The position numbers and the translations under genes are program-made. From contig JAKADC010000016.1 of NCBI GenBank assembly GCA_021820845.1, positions 1 to 45,332 of the forward strand: DNA of 45,332 bases. Reading direction: 5' to 3'. Shown here one piece after another: positions 14,237 through 27,197 of the stretch (the first letter of the stretch is position 1; the number at the start of each line of letters is the position of its first letter). Source of the DNA: Pseudomonadota bacterium (GTDB taxonomy: Bacteria > Pseudomonadota > Gammaproteobacteria > Burkholderiales > Thiobacillaceae). A model generated the notes under the pieces. That model did not search any database. It was not told the origin of the DNA and saw only the letters and a list, made by a program, of their open reading frames with translations.

Positions 14237-16939
14237 ATGCGCACCGAGACCCCCGTCACGCTGTACCTCAAGGACTACGCCCCACCCGCCTGGTGGGTCG
14301 AGTCGGTCGACCTGCACGTTGCGATCCACGACGGCCACGCCGAGGTGCGGTCGCGTCTCGCCTGCCGTCGCAATCCGGCGGCTCAAACCAGCCCGCTGGT
14401 GCTGGACGGCGAGGCGCTGCAATTGGTCAGCCTCACGCTCGACGGCGTGACGCTCGACGCGACGCGTTACGCGTACGCCGACGACAGGCTGACGATTGCC
14501 GGCCCGCTGCCCGATGCCTGCCTGCTCGAAACCGTGGTGCGCATCGATCCCGACCACAACACCCAGCTCTCCGGCCTGTACCGCTCGCGCGACGGCTATT
14601 TCACGCAATGCGAGCCCGAAGGCTTCCGCCGCATCACCTTCTTCCCCGACCGGCCCGACGTGATGACGAAATTCAGCTGCACGGTCGAAGCCGACCGCGC
14701 GCGCTTTCCGCACTTGTTGTCGAACGGCAACCCGGTGGCGGCGGGCGTGAACGCTGCCGACCCGACGCGGCACTGGGCGCGCTGGGACGACCCCTACGCC
14801 AAGCCCTGCTACCTGTTCGCGCTTGTCGCGGCCAAACTCGACGTGCTGGAAGACGAATACGTGACGGCATCGGGGCGCACGGTGCGGCTCGCGGTCTACG
14901 TCGAGCCGGGCAAGCTCGACCAGTGCGGCCACGCGATGGCGGCACTGAAAAAGGCCATGCGCTGGGACGAGCAGCGCTTCGGCCTCGAATACGACCTCGA
15001 CCAGTACATGATCGTCGCCGTCGGCGACTTCAACATGGGGGCGATGGAGAACAAGGGCCTCAACATCTTCAACACGAAGTACGTGCTCGCCCGCCCCGAT
15101 ACCGCGACCGACGCCGACTACCAGGGCATCGACCGCGTGGTGGCGCACGAGTACTTCCACAACTGGACCGGCAACCGCGTCACCTGCCGCGACTGGTTCC
15201 AGCTGTCGTTGAAAGAGGGTTTGACGGTATTCCGCGACCAGGAATTCGGCGCCGACACACACTCGCGCGCAGTCACCCGCATCCAGGAAGTGCGAGCGCT
15301 GCGCGTCGGCCAGTTCCCCGAGGACGCCGGGCCGATGGCGCATCCGATCCGGCCGGCCTCCTACGCCGAGATCAACAACTTCTACACCGCCACCGTCTAC
15401 AACAAGGGCGCGGAAGTCATCCGCATGATCCACACCCTGCTCGGGCGCGACGGCTTCCGCCGCGGCATGGATCTCTACTTCGAGCGCCACGACGGCCAGG
15501 CCGTCACTTGCGAGGATTTCGTCGCCGCCATGCAGGACGCCTCCGGCGTCGACCTCGGGCAGTTCCGCCGCTGGTACGCGCGCGCCGGCCTGCCGCGCCT
15601 GAACGCCTCGGGCAGCTACGACGCCGCGACCCGACGCTACACGCTGACGCTCACGCAAACCCTCGCGCCGACCGCCTACGAAAAGCGGCTGGCCGAATCG
15701 GGACAGGCCATCGTCGAAGGCACGCTGCACGTCCCCGTCGTACTCGGGCTGGTGCTGCCGGACGGTAGCGACGCGCCGCTGAAACTCGCCGGCGAGGCCG
15801 AGGCGTGCGGCACCACGCGCGTGCTCTCGCTGACCGAACCCACGCAGACCTTCGTCTTCGAGGACATCCCCGCCGCCCCCGTCGCCTCGCTGCTACGCGA
15901 CTTCTCCGCGCCGGTGCAGCTCGAATTCGAGCAGACCGACTTCGAGCTCGCCCACCTGATGGCGCACGATTCCGACGCCTTCAACCGCTGGGAAGCCGGG
16001 CAGCGGCTGGCGACGCGGGTGCTGCTCGCTGGAATTGCGCAAGGCGGCGCCGGCAGCGACTGGATCCCCGACGCCTTCGTCGCCGCCTGCGGCCGCGTGC
16101 TTGAGGCAGGCCTCGCCGGCGACCCGGCGCTGGCCGCCGAGGCGCTCAACCTGCCCGCCGAAGCCGTGCTCGCCGAAGCAGTTGTGGCACAAGGCGGCAT
16201 CATCGACCCCAAAGCCATCCACGCCGCGCGCGTCGGCCTGCGCCGTCACCTCGCCGCCCGCCTGCGCGATCAATTCGAAGCCGCGTGGACCGCCCTCGCC
16301 CCGACCACCGCCTATGCGCCCGACGGCGCGCAGGTCGGCCAGCGCGCCCTGCGCAACACCTGCCTCGGCTACCTCGCGGAAAGCGACGCCGAGTATTTGC
16401 AGACCGCGGTCGTGTCGCGCCTCACCGCCCAGCTCGCGGCGGGCGGCAACATGACCGACGAGATTGCCGCGCTGGCCACGCTCGCCAACCTCGACCTGCC
16501 GGAACGCGAGGCGGCGCTGGCCGATTTCTACGCGCGCTGGCAAAACGAAGCCCTGGTCATCGACAAGTGGTTCTCCGTGCAAGCCACCTCGCGCCTGCCC
16601 GGCACCGCCGCGCGCGCGCGCACGCTGATGCAGCACCCGGCGTTTGATCTCAAGAACCCCAACCGCGTCTATGCCCTGATCCGCGGCTTCTGCGGCGCCA
16701 ACCCGCGCCACTTCCACGCCGCCGACGGCAGCGGCTACGCGCTGGCGGCCGACGTCATCAGCGAATTGCAGGCGATCAACCCGCAGGTCGCGTCACGCAT
16801 CGCGCGCAGCTTCGACCGCTGGCGGCAGTTCGACGCCGGCCGGCAGGCCCACGCGCGCGCCGCGCTGGAACGCATCGCGGCGATCGAGGGGCTGGCGAAG
16901 GACGTGGCGGAAGTCGTGGGGAATGCGCTGAAGGCCTGA
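14237..16939 (+). CDS. pepN: Aminopeptidase N (M1 family)
   Basis: Zinc aminopeptidase of 900 residues, the usual length of proteobacterial PepN. The substrate-recognition GAMEN is at ~268-272, the zinc motif HEYFH at 304-308, and the third zinc ligand Glu327 in LKEGLTVF. It removes N-terminal residues from peptides in the cytosol during protein turnover. AGGAG upstream of the ATG supports this start. It ends convergently towards recQ, with two integron cassettes lying between. Confidence 0.96.
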   Translation: MRTETPVTLYLKDYAPPAWWVESVDLHVAIHDGHAEVRSRLACRRNPAAQTSPLVLDGEALQLVSLTLDGVTLDATRYAYADDRLTIAGPLPDACLLETVVRIDPDHNTQLSGLYRSRDGYFTQCEPEGFRRITFFPDRPDVMTKFSCTVEADRARFPHLLSNGNPVAAGVNAADPTRHWARWDDPYAKPCYLFALVAAKLDVLEDEYVTASGRTVRLAVYVEPGKLDQCGHAMAALKKAMRWDEQRFGLEYDLDQYMIVAVGDFNMGAMENKGLNIFNTKYVLARPDTATDADYQGIDRVVAHEYFHNWTGNRVTCRDWFQLSLKEGLTVFRDQEFGADTHSRAVTRIQEVRALRVGQFPEDAGPMAHPIRPASYAEINNFYTATVYNKGAEVIRMIHTLLGRDGFRRGMDLYFERHDGQAVTCEDFVAAMQDASGVDLGQFRRWYARAGLPRLNASGSYDAATRRYTLTLTQTLAPTAYEKRLAESGQAIVEGTLHVPVVLGLVLPDGSDAPLKLAGEAEACGTTRVLSLTEPTQTFVFEDIPAAPVASLLRDFSAPVQLEFEQTDFELAHLMAHDSDAFNRWEAGQRLATRVLLAGIAQGGAGSDWIPDAFVAACGRVLEAGLAGDPALAAEALNLPAEAVLAEAVVAQGGIIDPKAIHAARVGLRRHLAARLRDQFEAAWTALAPTTAYAPDGAQVGQRALRNTCLGYLAESDAEYLQTAVVSRLTAQLAAGGNMTDEIAALATLANLDLPEREAALADFYARWQNEALVIDKWFSVQATSRLPGTAARARTLMQHPAFDLKNPNRVYALIRGFCGANPRHFHAADGSGYALAADVISELQAINPQVASRIARSFDRWRQFDAGRQAHARAALERIAAIEGLAKDVAEVVGNALKA

Positions 16940-17093
16940 GCGCGGGTGATTTTGCCTTGCCTATGCAGGGCACGGTGGCGACGGGTTTTCGGCCTAGCCG
17001 ACGGTCGCAGAGCTAGCCCCGTCTGACCGCTACCGACCCACAACGGACTGTCGACTCTCTGGAGCTGATGCCTGCTTGTGCCAGGAAGCCGCC

Positions 17094-17171
17094 CTTCAAC
17101 GTTCAAATTCACCCGACGGCGGAAGCGGGCGAAGCCCGCTGTAGCCGGTCGGCTGGAGCGCAGGGTTAGGC
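17094..17171 (-). repeat. attC recombination site of cassette A
   Basis: Read on the minus strand the site begins GCCTAAC (complement of 17165-17171), seven nucleotides after the stop codon of the adjacent gene, and ends near GTTGAAG (complement of 17094-17100). Between them are the nested pairs expected for a folded attC: CCGAC (17113-17117) with GTCGG (17148-17152) outside, and AGCGGGC (17124-17130) with GCCCGCT (17134-17140) inside. The 78-nt length is typical. The distal box deviates from GTTRRRY only in its last base. Confidence 0.75.
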
Positions 17172-17178
17172 GTCACCG

Positions 17179-18375
17179 CTATGTTGGCCACTTTGTATCC
17201 TTGAAGTAGCCCAGATCGGCCTGAATGCCCCTTACCTTCTCGTCCTCTGCTGGATCCCAGATCGGCATGTGTAGATAGACGATGTCCGACGAGTGCCCGC
17301 GCTTGCCAGCTGTCGGTCGATCAGTGGCGATGCCTACGACCGTCTTGACTCCCTTGCATCGCCCACGAACAACGAGGCAGCGCAGGAACAGCTCGCGGCT
17401 ACGATGCTTGCGATCGGCGGAGTCCCCCGTCGTGAATACGAATGCGGTTTCGTTGTCCGCCACTACTAGCCTGGCCGCAACACGCGCGTTGTCAGGCTGC
17501 AGGAACTCAAGGAATGCGTCGGCCAAATTCGCACGGTGCCCGCGCGGCTGTAATGCCATCGCAACTAGTGCGAGCTCATTCTGCGTCACCTCGTTCCGGA
17601 ACATGTCGATCATCCCGTTGGTGAGCAGATCGTTAGCGTAGTACTCGATTAGCCGGTCCCAAGCGTACGACGACTCAAGGTCTCGATTTCGAGCCAAGTA
17701 GTCCGCGTGCTTGATCGTCGTAGCCCAGATTCCTTCGGTGATGACGGCGAGAGCCGGTTGCCTAGTGGCGGGATCGGTTAGGCCGAAGTCTGACCCGTTT
17801 TGAACATAGAGGGCCAAGAGATCTTCCGCTCCACCACCCATAAAGACTGGTCGCACACCACGCTCAAAAATGTCCTCCGCGGCGCACAGGTAGCGTACGA
17901 AATCGGTGACGGTCGTCAATTCGCTGAATGTCGCCTCCAGACTCTGCTCGTCTAATAGGTGGACGAAGCCGTGGCCGAAGTCACCCCACTTAAGAGGCAC
18001 TTGGCCGCGACCTCCAAGGGAGACGGTGACGCGGTGAAACTGGCGCTCTGCCCTTGGGGGTAACATGATCTCTCGCCCGTCGTTCCGGACGACGCGGTCA
18101 GAAACCCGGAGCCAACGCTCGGCGCCCCAGATTTGCTGGACCGACTTGTCGATCGCTGCCTTCTGCCAGCGATCCCAACCGGTCTCGTCGCCAGTATCCC
18201 GATACTCGATCTCCTTGACGGAGAAGATGATGACGTGAGGACCGCAGATCACAAGGCAATCGCACAGTTCCTTGCCACCCTTGCCAACGGGATTCGGATG
18301 AGTCCAAAGTCGGAGGAAACTGCTTGTGCTCAGCCGGTGGACCAGTGCTTCTGAGGGGGTCAGACCCGTGGCCAT
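17179..18375 (-). CDS. Gene-cassette protein, possible PD-(D/E)XK-like nuclease fold
   Basis: Unknown protein of 398 residues encoded in integron cassette A. The ATG at 18375 was chosen because it lies 12 nt after the attC core GTTAGGC of the preceding cassette, the usual spacing; the frame stays open further upstream only through the attC. Near the N-terminus GKELCDCLVICGPHVIIFSV is followed by Lys-Glu-Ile: an acidic residue, a short hairpin, then SxK. This resembles the core of a PD-(D/E)XK nuclease fold, with Ser at the usual Glu position, and is a weak motif-based suggestion. No membrane segment or signal peptide. Expression would normally come from upstream of the cassettes, here from the recQ side. 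Confidence 0.7.
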   Translation of the reverse strand: MATGLTPSEALVHRLSTSSFLRLWTHPNPVGKGGKELCDCLVICGPHVIIFSVKEIEYRDTGDETGWDRWQKAAIDKSVQQIWGAERWLRVSDRVVRNDGREIMLPPRAERQFHRVTVSLGGRGQVPLKWGDFGHGFVHLLDEQSLEATFSELTTVTDFVRYLCAAEDIFERGVRPVFMGGGAEDLLALYVQNGSDFGLTDPATRQPALAVITEGIWATTIKHADYLARNRDLESSYAWDRLIEYYANDLLTNGMIDMFRNEVTQNELALVAMALQPRGHRANLADAFLEFLQPDNARVAARLVVADNETAFVFTTGDSADRKHRSRELFLRCLVVRGRCKGVKTVVGIATDRPTAGKRGHSSDIVYLHMPIWDPAEDEKVRGIQADLGYFKDTKWPT

Positions 18376-18387
18376 GTTATTTGTGAC

Positions 18388-18462
18388 GCCTAACGTTGTA
18401 GGTAAGGGGCCGTCTGGAGGCGGCACGCCGGAAGACGGTCCCGCTTGACCGAAGGGTTATGC
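18388..18462 (-). repeat. attC recombination site of cassette B
   Basis: On the minus strand the site runs from GCATAAC (complement of 18456-18462) to GTTAGGC (complement of 18388-18394), 75 nt. The inner pair CCGTCT (18410-18415) / AGACGG (18433-18438) gives the stem. GCATAAC contains the stop codon TAA of the cassette gene, a common compact arrangement, and GTTAGGC is followed 12 nt later by the next cassette's start codon. Confidence 0.85.
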
Positions 18463-19026
18463 CGGATATTCAAAACGGGTTCCCTCTGGTTCTTCTAAGA
18501 AATTTCCCCACAAACCCCATTCACTTCCGTCGGGAGTTATCGAGGCAAATATCCAAAGCGCTGCGATACGCAAGGACGGAACATTGACCGAACTAGGGTC
18601 GAAGCGCCCGATACGGTTTAAATGAATGGCAACTGTAAGGTCACTCGAGTCCGCGTATTTGGTTAGTGAGTTTATAGTTTGTTGGAGCGAGGCGTTCGGG
18701 TTGAGTCCCTCAGGGACAACCTCTTTGAGTTGCACTGGGGCCAAATGTTGCTCATCGCCAACTACCCACGAAGCAATAAAATCGAAGTCTTGTGATTCGC
18801 CACGAGCCAAATAGACAGTCTGGCCTATCCGTTGTCCCATGCCGTAGCAGAACAAAGCTGCCTCCCTGGTTTCTCTCCACTCTTTTAATCCGTTCGTACG
18901 AAGTTGCTTCACTCGCGGACCAAGGCCTGAGGCTTCGATTTGAGGCTCCAGACTTTTTAGGTTAATCAGGAAGGGCTTCGGGTCACGAAACTCGACCTTT
19001 TGGAGCGCTCTGAGTCGTGTGTTCAC
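18457..19026 (-). CDS. Gene-cassette protein, hypothetical
   Basis: Unknown protein of 189 residues in cassette B, starting with GTG at 19026 and ending with a TAA inside the attC. A central segment (DFDFIASWVVGDEQHLAP, then VQLKEV) shows Asp, a beta hairpin, and QxK, again like the core of a PD-(D/E)XK nuclease with Gln in place of Glu, a known variant in several restriction-like families. This is a motif suggestion, not a demonstrated homology. The gene is visibly richer in A and T than recQ and pepN on either side, in line with acquisition. Its start lies only two bases past the recQ stop codon. Confidence 0.7.
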   Translation of the reverse strand: MNTRLRALQKVEFRDPKPFLINLKSLEPQIEASGLGPRVKQLRTNGLKEWRETREAALFCYGMGQRIGQTVYLARGESQDFDFIASWVVGDEQHLAPVQLKEVVPEGLNPNASLQQTINSLTKYADSSDLTVAIHLNRIGRFDPSSVNVPSLRIAALWIFASITPDGSEWGLWGNFLEEPEGTRFEYPA

Positions 19027-19028
19027 GG

Positions 19029-20825
19029 TTAACCCTCCGCCACCACCGCCAGCACGTCCTCGCCGTAGGCCTCCAGCTTCTTCGTCCCCAGCCCCGATAT
19101 TTCGCCCAGTTCCGCCAGCGTCGCGGGACGGCGCGCGGCGATTTCGCGCAGGGTGGCGTCGTGCAGGATGACGTAGGCGGGCACGCCTTTTTCGTTGGCG
19201 GTTTCGCGGCGCCAGGCGCGCAGGGACAGGAACAAGGGATCCTCGTCATCGTGGACGCCGGCGCCGGAACTGGGGGCGAGGCGCGATTTCTTGCGCGACG
19301 GGCGCGCTTCGATGGCGCGCAGCATCACGGTTTCCTCGCCCTTGAGCACGGGCTTGGCGGCCTGGGTGAGCTTGAGCGCGCCGTAGGCGCTGTGGTCCAC
19401 CTCCAGTAGCCCGCGCACCACGAGCTGGCGCAGCACGGCGCGCCAGACCTTGTCGGTCTGGCTGGCGCCGATGCCGAACACGCTCAGCTGGCTGTGGCCG
19501 AAGCGGTCGATTTTCTCGGTGGTCTTGCCGAGCAGCACGTCGATGACGTGGCCGGCGCCGAAACGCTGGCCGGTGCGGTAGACCGCCGACAAGACTTTCT
19601 GCGCGGCTTCGGTGCCGTCCCACAGCGTGGGCGGATTCAGGCAGACGTCGCAGTTGCCGCAGGGCTGGCTGGCTTCGCCGAAGTAGGCGAGCAGCGCGAC
19701 GCGGCGGCAGCTGGCCGCTTCGCACAGGCCGACCAGGGCGTCGAGCTTGGCGTGGCCGATGCGCTTGTGCGCGTCCTCGGCCTCGCCTTCGTCGATAAAA
19801 CGCCTTTGCGTCACGACGTCCTGCAGGCCCCACGCCATCCACGCCTCGGCGGGCTCGCCGTCGCGGCCGGCGCGGCCGGTTTCCTGGTAGTAGCCCTCGA
19901 CCGAACGCGGGAGGTCGAGGTGGGCGACGAAGCGCACGTCGGGCTTGTCGATGCCCATGCCGAACGCCAGCGTGGCGACCATGACGACGCCGTCCTCGCG
20001 CAGGAATCGTTCCTGATGGCGGCGGCGCGTGTCAGTGTCCATGCCGCCGTGATACGCCAGCGCGGTGAGGCCGGCCTGCTTCAGCGCCTCGGCGGTTTCT
20101 TCCACTTTCTTGCGCGTGCTGCAGTAGACGATGCCCGCCTCGCCGGCGTGTTCGTCGAGGAAGGCGAGCAGCTGGCGGCGCGGATCGGTCTTTTCGGAAA
20201 TGCGATAGCGGATGTTGGGGCGGTCGAAGCTGGCGGCGAACACCTGCGCACCATGGAGATCGAGCCGCTCGACGATCTCGGCGCGGGTGGCGGCATCCGC
20301 CGTGGCCGTCAGCGCAATGCGCGGCACCTCGGGAAAGCGCTCGTGCAGGGCCGAGAGGCCCAGATACTCGGGCCGGAAATCGTGCCCCCACTGCGACACG
20401 CAATGCGCCTCGTCGATCGCGAACAGGGCGAGCTTCGCCTGTTCGAGCAGGCCCTGGAAGCGCGGCGTCAACAGACGTTCCGGCGCCACGTAGAGCAATT
20501 TCAATTGCCCGGTCACGAATTCGCGCTCGACCTGCATCGCAGCGGCGGCGTCGAGGCTGGAATTCAGGTAGGCCGCGGCGATGCCGAGTTCCTGCAGCGC
20601 CGCGACCTGGTCGTGCATCAGCGCGATCAGCGGCGACACCACGACCGCGCAGCCTTCGCGCAGCAGCGCCGGAATCTGGTAGCACAGCGACTTGCCGCCG
20701 CCGGTCGGCATCAGCACCAGCGCGTCGCCGCCGCCCGTCACCTGGCCAATGATGGCTTCCTGCTGGCCGCGGAAGGCGGGGTAGCCGAAGACGCGGTTGA
20801 GCAGGTCGAGGGGGGTATCGGACAT
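19029..20825 (-). CDS. recQ: ATP-dependent DNA helicase RecQ
   Basis: A 3'-5' helicase of 598 residues acting in recombination and stalled-fork repair. Motif I PTGGGKS at ~40-46, DEAH at 138-141 followed by [13 protein letters not shown] (aromatic-rich loop), the zinc-binding cysteines around CEAASCRR and CGNCDVC, an RQC winged helix, and a C-terminal HRDC domain (last ~75 residues). The start MSDTPLDLL at 20825 fits the family; the frame extends a further 17 codons upstream without support. Its stop codon marks the boundary with the inserted cassettes. Confidence 0.96.
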   Translation of the reverse strand: MSDTPLDLLNRVFGYPAFRGQQEAIIGQVTGGGDALVLMPTGGGKSLCYQIPALLREGCAVVVSPLIALMHDQVAALQELGIAAAYLNSSLDAAAAMQVEREFVTGQLKLLYVAPERLLTPRFQGLLEQAKLALFAIDEAHCVSQWGHDFRPEYLGLSALHERFPEVPRIALTATADAATRAEIVERLDLHGAQVFAASFDRPNIRYRISEKTDPRRQLLAFLDEHAGEAGIVYCSTRKKVEETAEALKQAGLTALAYHGGMDTDTRRRHQERFLREDGVVMVATLAFGMGIDKPDVRFVAHLDLPRSVEGYYQETGRAGRDGEPAEAWMAWGLQDVVTQRRFIDEGEAEDAHKRIGHAKLDALVGLCEAASCRRVALLAYFGEASQPCGNCDVCLNPPTLWDGTEAAQKVLSAVYRTGQRFGAGHVIDVLLGKTTEKIDRFGHSQLSVFGIGASQTDKVWRAVLRQLVVRGLLEVDHSAYGALKLTQAAKPVLKGEETVMLRAIEARPSRKKSRLAPSSGAGVHDDEDPLFLSLRAWRRETANEKGVPAYVILHDATLREIAARRPATLAELGEISGLGTKKLEAYGEDVLAVVAEG

Positions 20826-20890
20826 GGGAATCGGGCGGGACGTGGGGAATTCCGGCGCATAGGGCCGGGAAATCATGGGCTTGGATCGGA

Positions 20891-20896
20891 TATAAT
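20891..20896 (+). promoter_or_regulatory. Possible -10 box for lysS
   Basis: A consensus TATAAT in the recQ-lysS intergenic region, 138 nt before the lysS start. The -35 region is not convincing. Confidence 0.35.
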
Positions 20897-21034
20897 TTTG
20901 TCACGTTTTTGCGCGTTTCCCTGGGCCTGGCCCGAGGTTTTGCAGGAATTTCCGCCCGCCCCGGAGACTGCCGCGCCCGAATGAATGTTTGCCGGCCGTG
21001 TCCGGCCCCTGCACCTGCCCTTTCGACCCTGACA

Positions 21035-22540
<1,506 letters not shown>

Positions 22541-22574
22541 GTCACGGCCCGCGGACGGGGCACGGAGGCCGAAC

Positions 22575-22925
22575 GTGGGCCAATACGCACTCAAGATCGC
22601 GCTGTCGGCGCTGGTCCTCGTCGCCGTGGCCGAGGTGGCCAAGCGCAGCACGTTCTGGGCGGCGGCGCTGGCATCCCTGCCCCTGACCTCGCTGCTCGCC
22701 TTCGTCTGGCTGTATCTCGATACCGGCGACACGCAGAAAGTCGCCGCGCTCGCCGGCGGCATCTTCTGGCTGGTGCTGCCCTCGTTGCTGCTGTTCGTGC
22801 TGCTACCCGTCCTGCTGCGGCACGGCTGGGGATTCTGGATCAGTCTGGCCGTGTCCGGCGCGGCCACGGCGCTGGCCTACCTCGGCATGGTCAAGCTGCT
22901 CGCCGCGTTCGGCGTCCGCCTGTAG
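22575..22925 (+). CDS. DUF3147 family inner membrane protein
   Basis: A 116-residue protein with four predicted hydrophobic segments and almost no loops, matching the DUF3147 pattern ([20 protein letters not shown]). The function is unknown. It starts with GTG at 22575, with GGAGG upstream, 34 nt after lysS, and may be cotranscribed with it. Confidence 0.8.
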   Translation: MGQYALKIALSALVLVAVAEVAKRSTFWAAALASLPLTSLLAFVWLYLDTGDTQKVAALAGGIFWLVLPSLLLFVLLPVLLRHGWGFWISLAVSGAATALAYLGMVKLLAAFGVRL

Positions 22926-23013
22926 GAGCCCGCCCTGCCAGCGCCTGGTCCGATTCGGTAAAATCCCGCCTTTCGCCCGTTTTCAAGTCCATTTTTCCAC
23001 GAGTCGCTCCATC

Positions 23014-25827
<2,814 letters not shown>

Positions 25828-27162
25828 GCGGCCTTGCGGCGCCTCACGGCGCCAGCTTGCTGGTAGAGCGTCCGTTCGCTGATTCCCAACTGCCGCGCGA
25901 GCGTCTTGCGATCGCCGCGGTGGCGCGCCAGCGCCCATTGCAGGTAGCGCAGTTCCGCGGTCTGGAGCGGCACGATGTCTTCCACGCCGGGCATCCCCGC
26001 CGCCGCGTCGCCGTTCAGTTCGGGCGGCAGGTGCTCCGCCAGCAGACTGTCGCCGTCCGCCATCAGCATCGCGCGCTCGAGGACGTTGCGCAGTTCGCGG
26101 ATATTGCCCGGGTAATCGTAGGCCTGCAGACGCGCACGCGCGGCCTCGCTCAGCGTGTACGGGCGTCCCGGTGAAAGCCGGGCAAGCAGGGTCTCGGCCA
26201 GCAGGACGATGTCCGCCCGGCGTTCGCGCAACGCCGGCAAGTGAATCGGGAAGACGCTCAGCCGGTAATACAGGTCGCGGCGGAAACTGCCGCGCTCGAC
26301 CATGGCCTTGAGGTCGCGATGCGTCGCCGCGATCAGGCGAAAGTCGGCCCGCAGCGTCTCGACCCCGCCGACCCGGCGGAAGGTGCCCGTTTCCAGCAGG
26401 CGCAGGAGCTTGACCTGCAAGCCGAGCGGGATGTCGCCGACCTCGTCGAGAAAGAGCGTGCCGCCCGACGCCGACTCGACCAGGCCGATCTTGCGCTGGC
26501 CCGCTCCGGTAAAGGCGCCCTTTTCGTAGCCGAACAGCTCGCTTTCGAACAGGGTTTCGGTGAGACCCGAACATTCCACCACCACGAACGGCCCGTGCTC
26601 GCGGCCGCTCTGCTGATGAATGGCCTGCGCGACGAGCTCCTTGCCCGTGCCCGATTCGCCCAAGAGCAGCGCGGCGGTGCCGGAGGGCGCGACGCGCCGG
26701 ATCAGCTCGAGCATGCGATTGAACGCCGGCGATTTGCCGACGAGCCCGTTCAGCGCGGGAAAGCTGCTCGCCTCGCGGACCGTCAGCATGCGCTCGACGA
26801 AATACTCCACCTTGCCCGAGGCGCCGGTGATCGGCGTCAGCTCGACATCGACGTGCTCCTCGCCGCGCGGCGTATGGTGGAGATGCAGCACGCGGCGCGG
26901 CTCGCCGCTGGCCCGGCTCGCAGCGAGCGGGCACGATTCGCCGCACTCGTCGCAGGGCCGGCTGTAGCCATGCGACACGGCGTAGCAGAACCGGCCGACC
27001 ACGTTCCTGTTTCCCGCATAAATGCGGCGGTAGGCCGCGTTCGCGGCAAGGATCCGGTAATCGGCGCCCATGACGATCTGCGCGTCGGGCTGTGTTTCGA
27101 GAAAATCGATGAGTTCGTTGGCGGGCGACATGTCGTCAAGCGGCCGCTTTGATCGATCCGGG

Positions 27163-27185
27163 ACGGGCGGGCCCGATCCGCCCGT
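27163..27185. other. Hairpin between regulator and GGDEF/EAL genes
   Basis: ACGGGCGG (27163-27170) pairs with CCGCCCGT (27178-27185) around a 7-nt loop. No T-run follows on either strand. It could end or attenuate the transcript from the GGDEF/EAL gene. Confidence 0.35.
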
Positions 27186-27197
27186 GCTGCGACGGAA

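Noticed and set aside
16993..17171. Alternative, longer attC starting at GCCTAGC (16993)
   Set aside because: It would be about 180 nt, longer than known attC sites; the 78-nt site at 17094-17171 has the better internal pairing.
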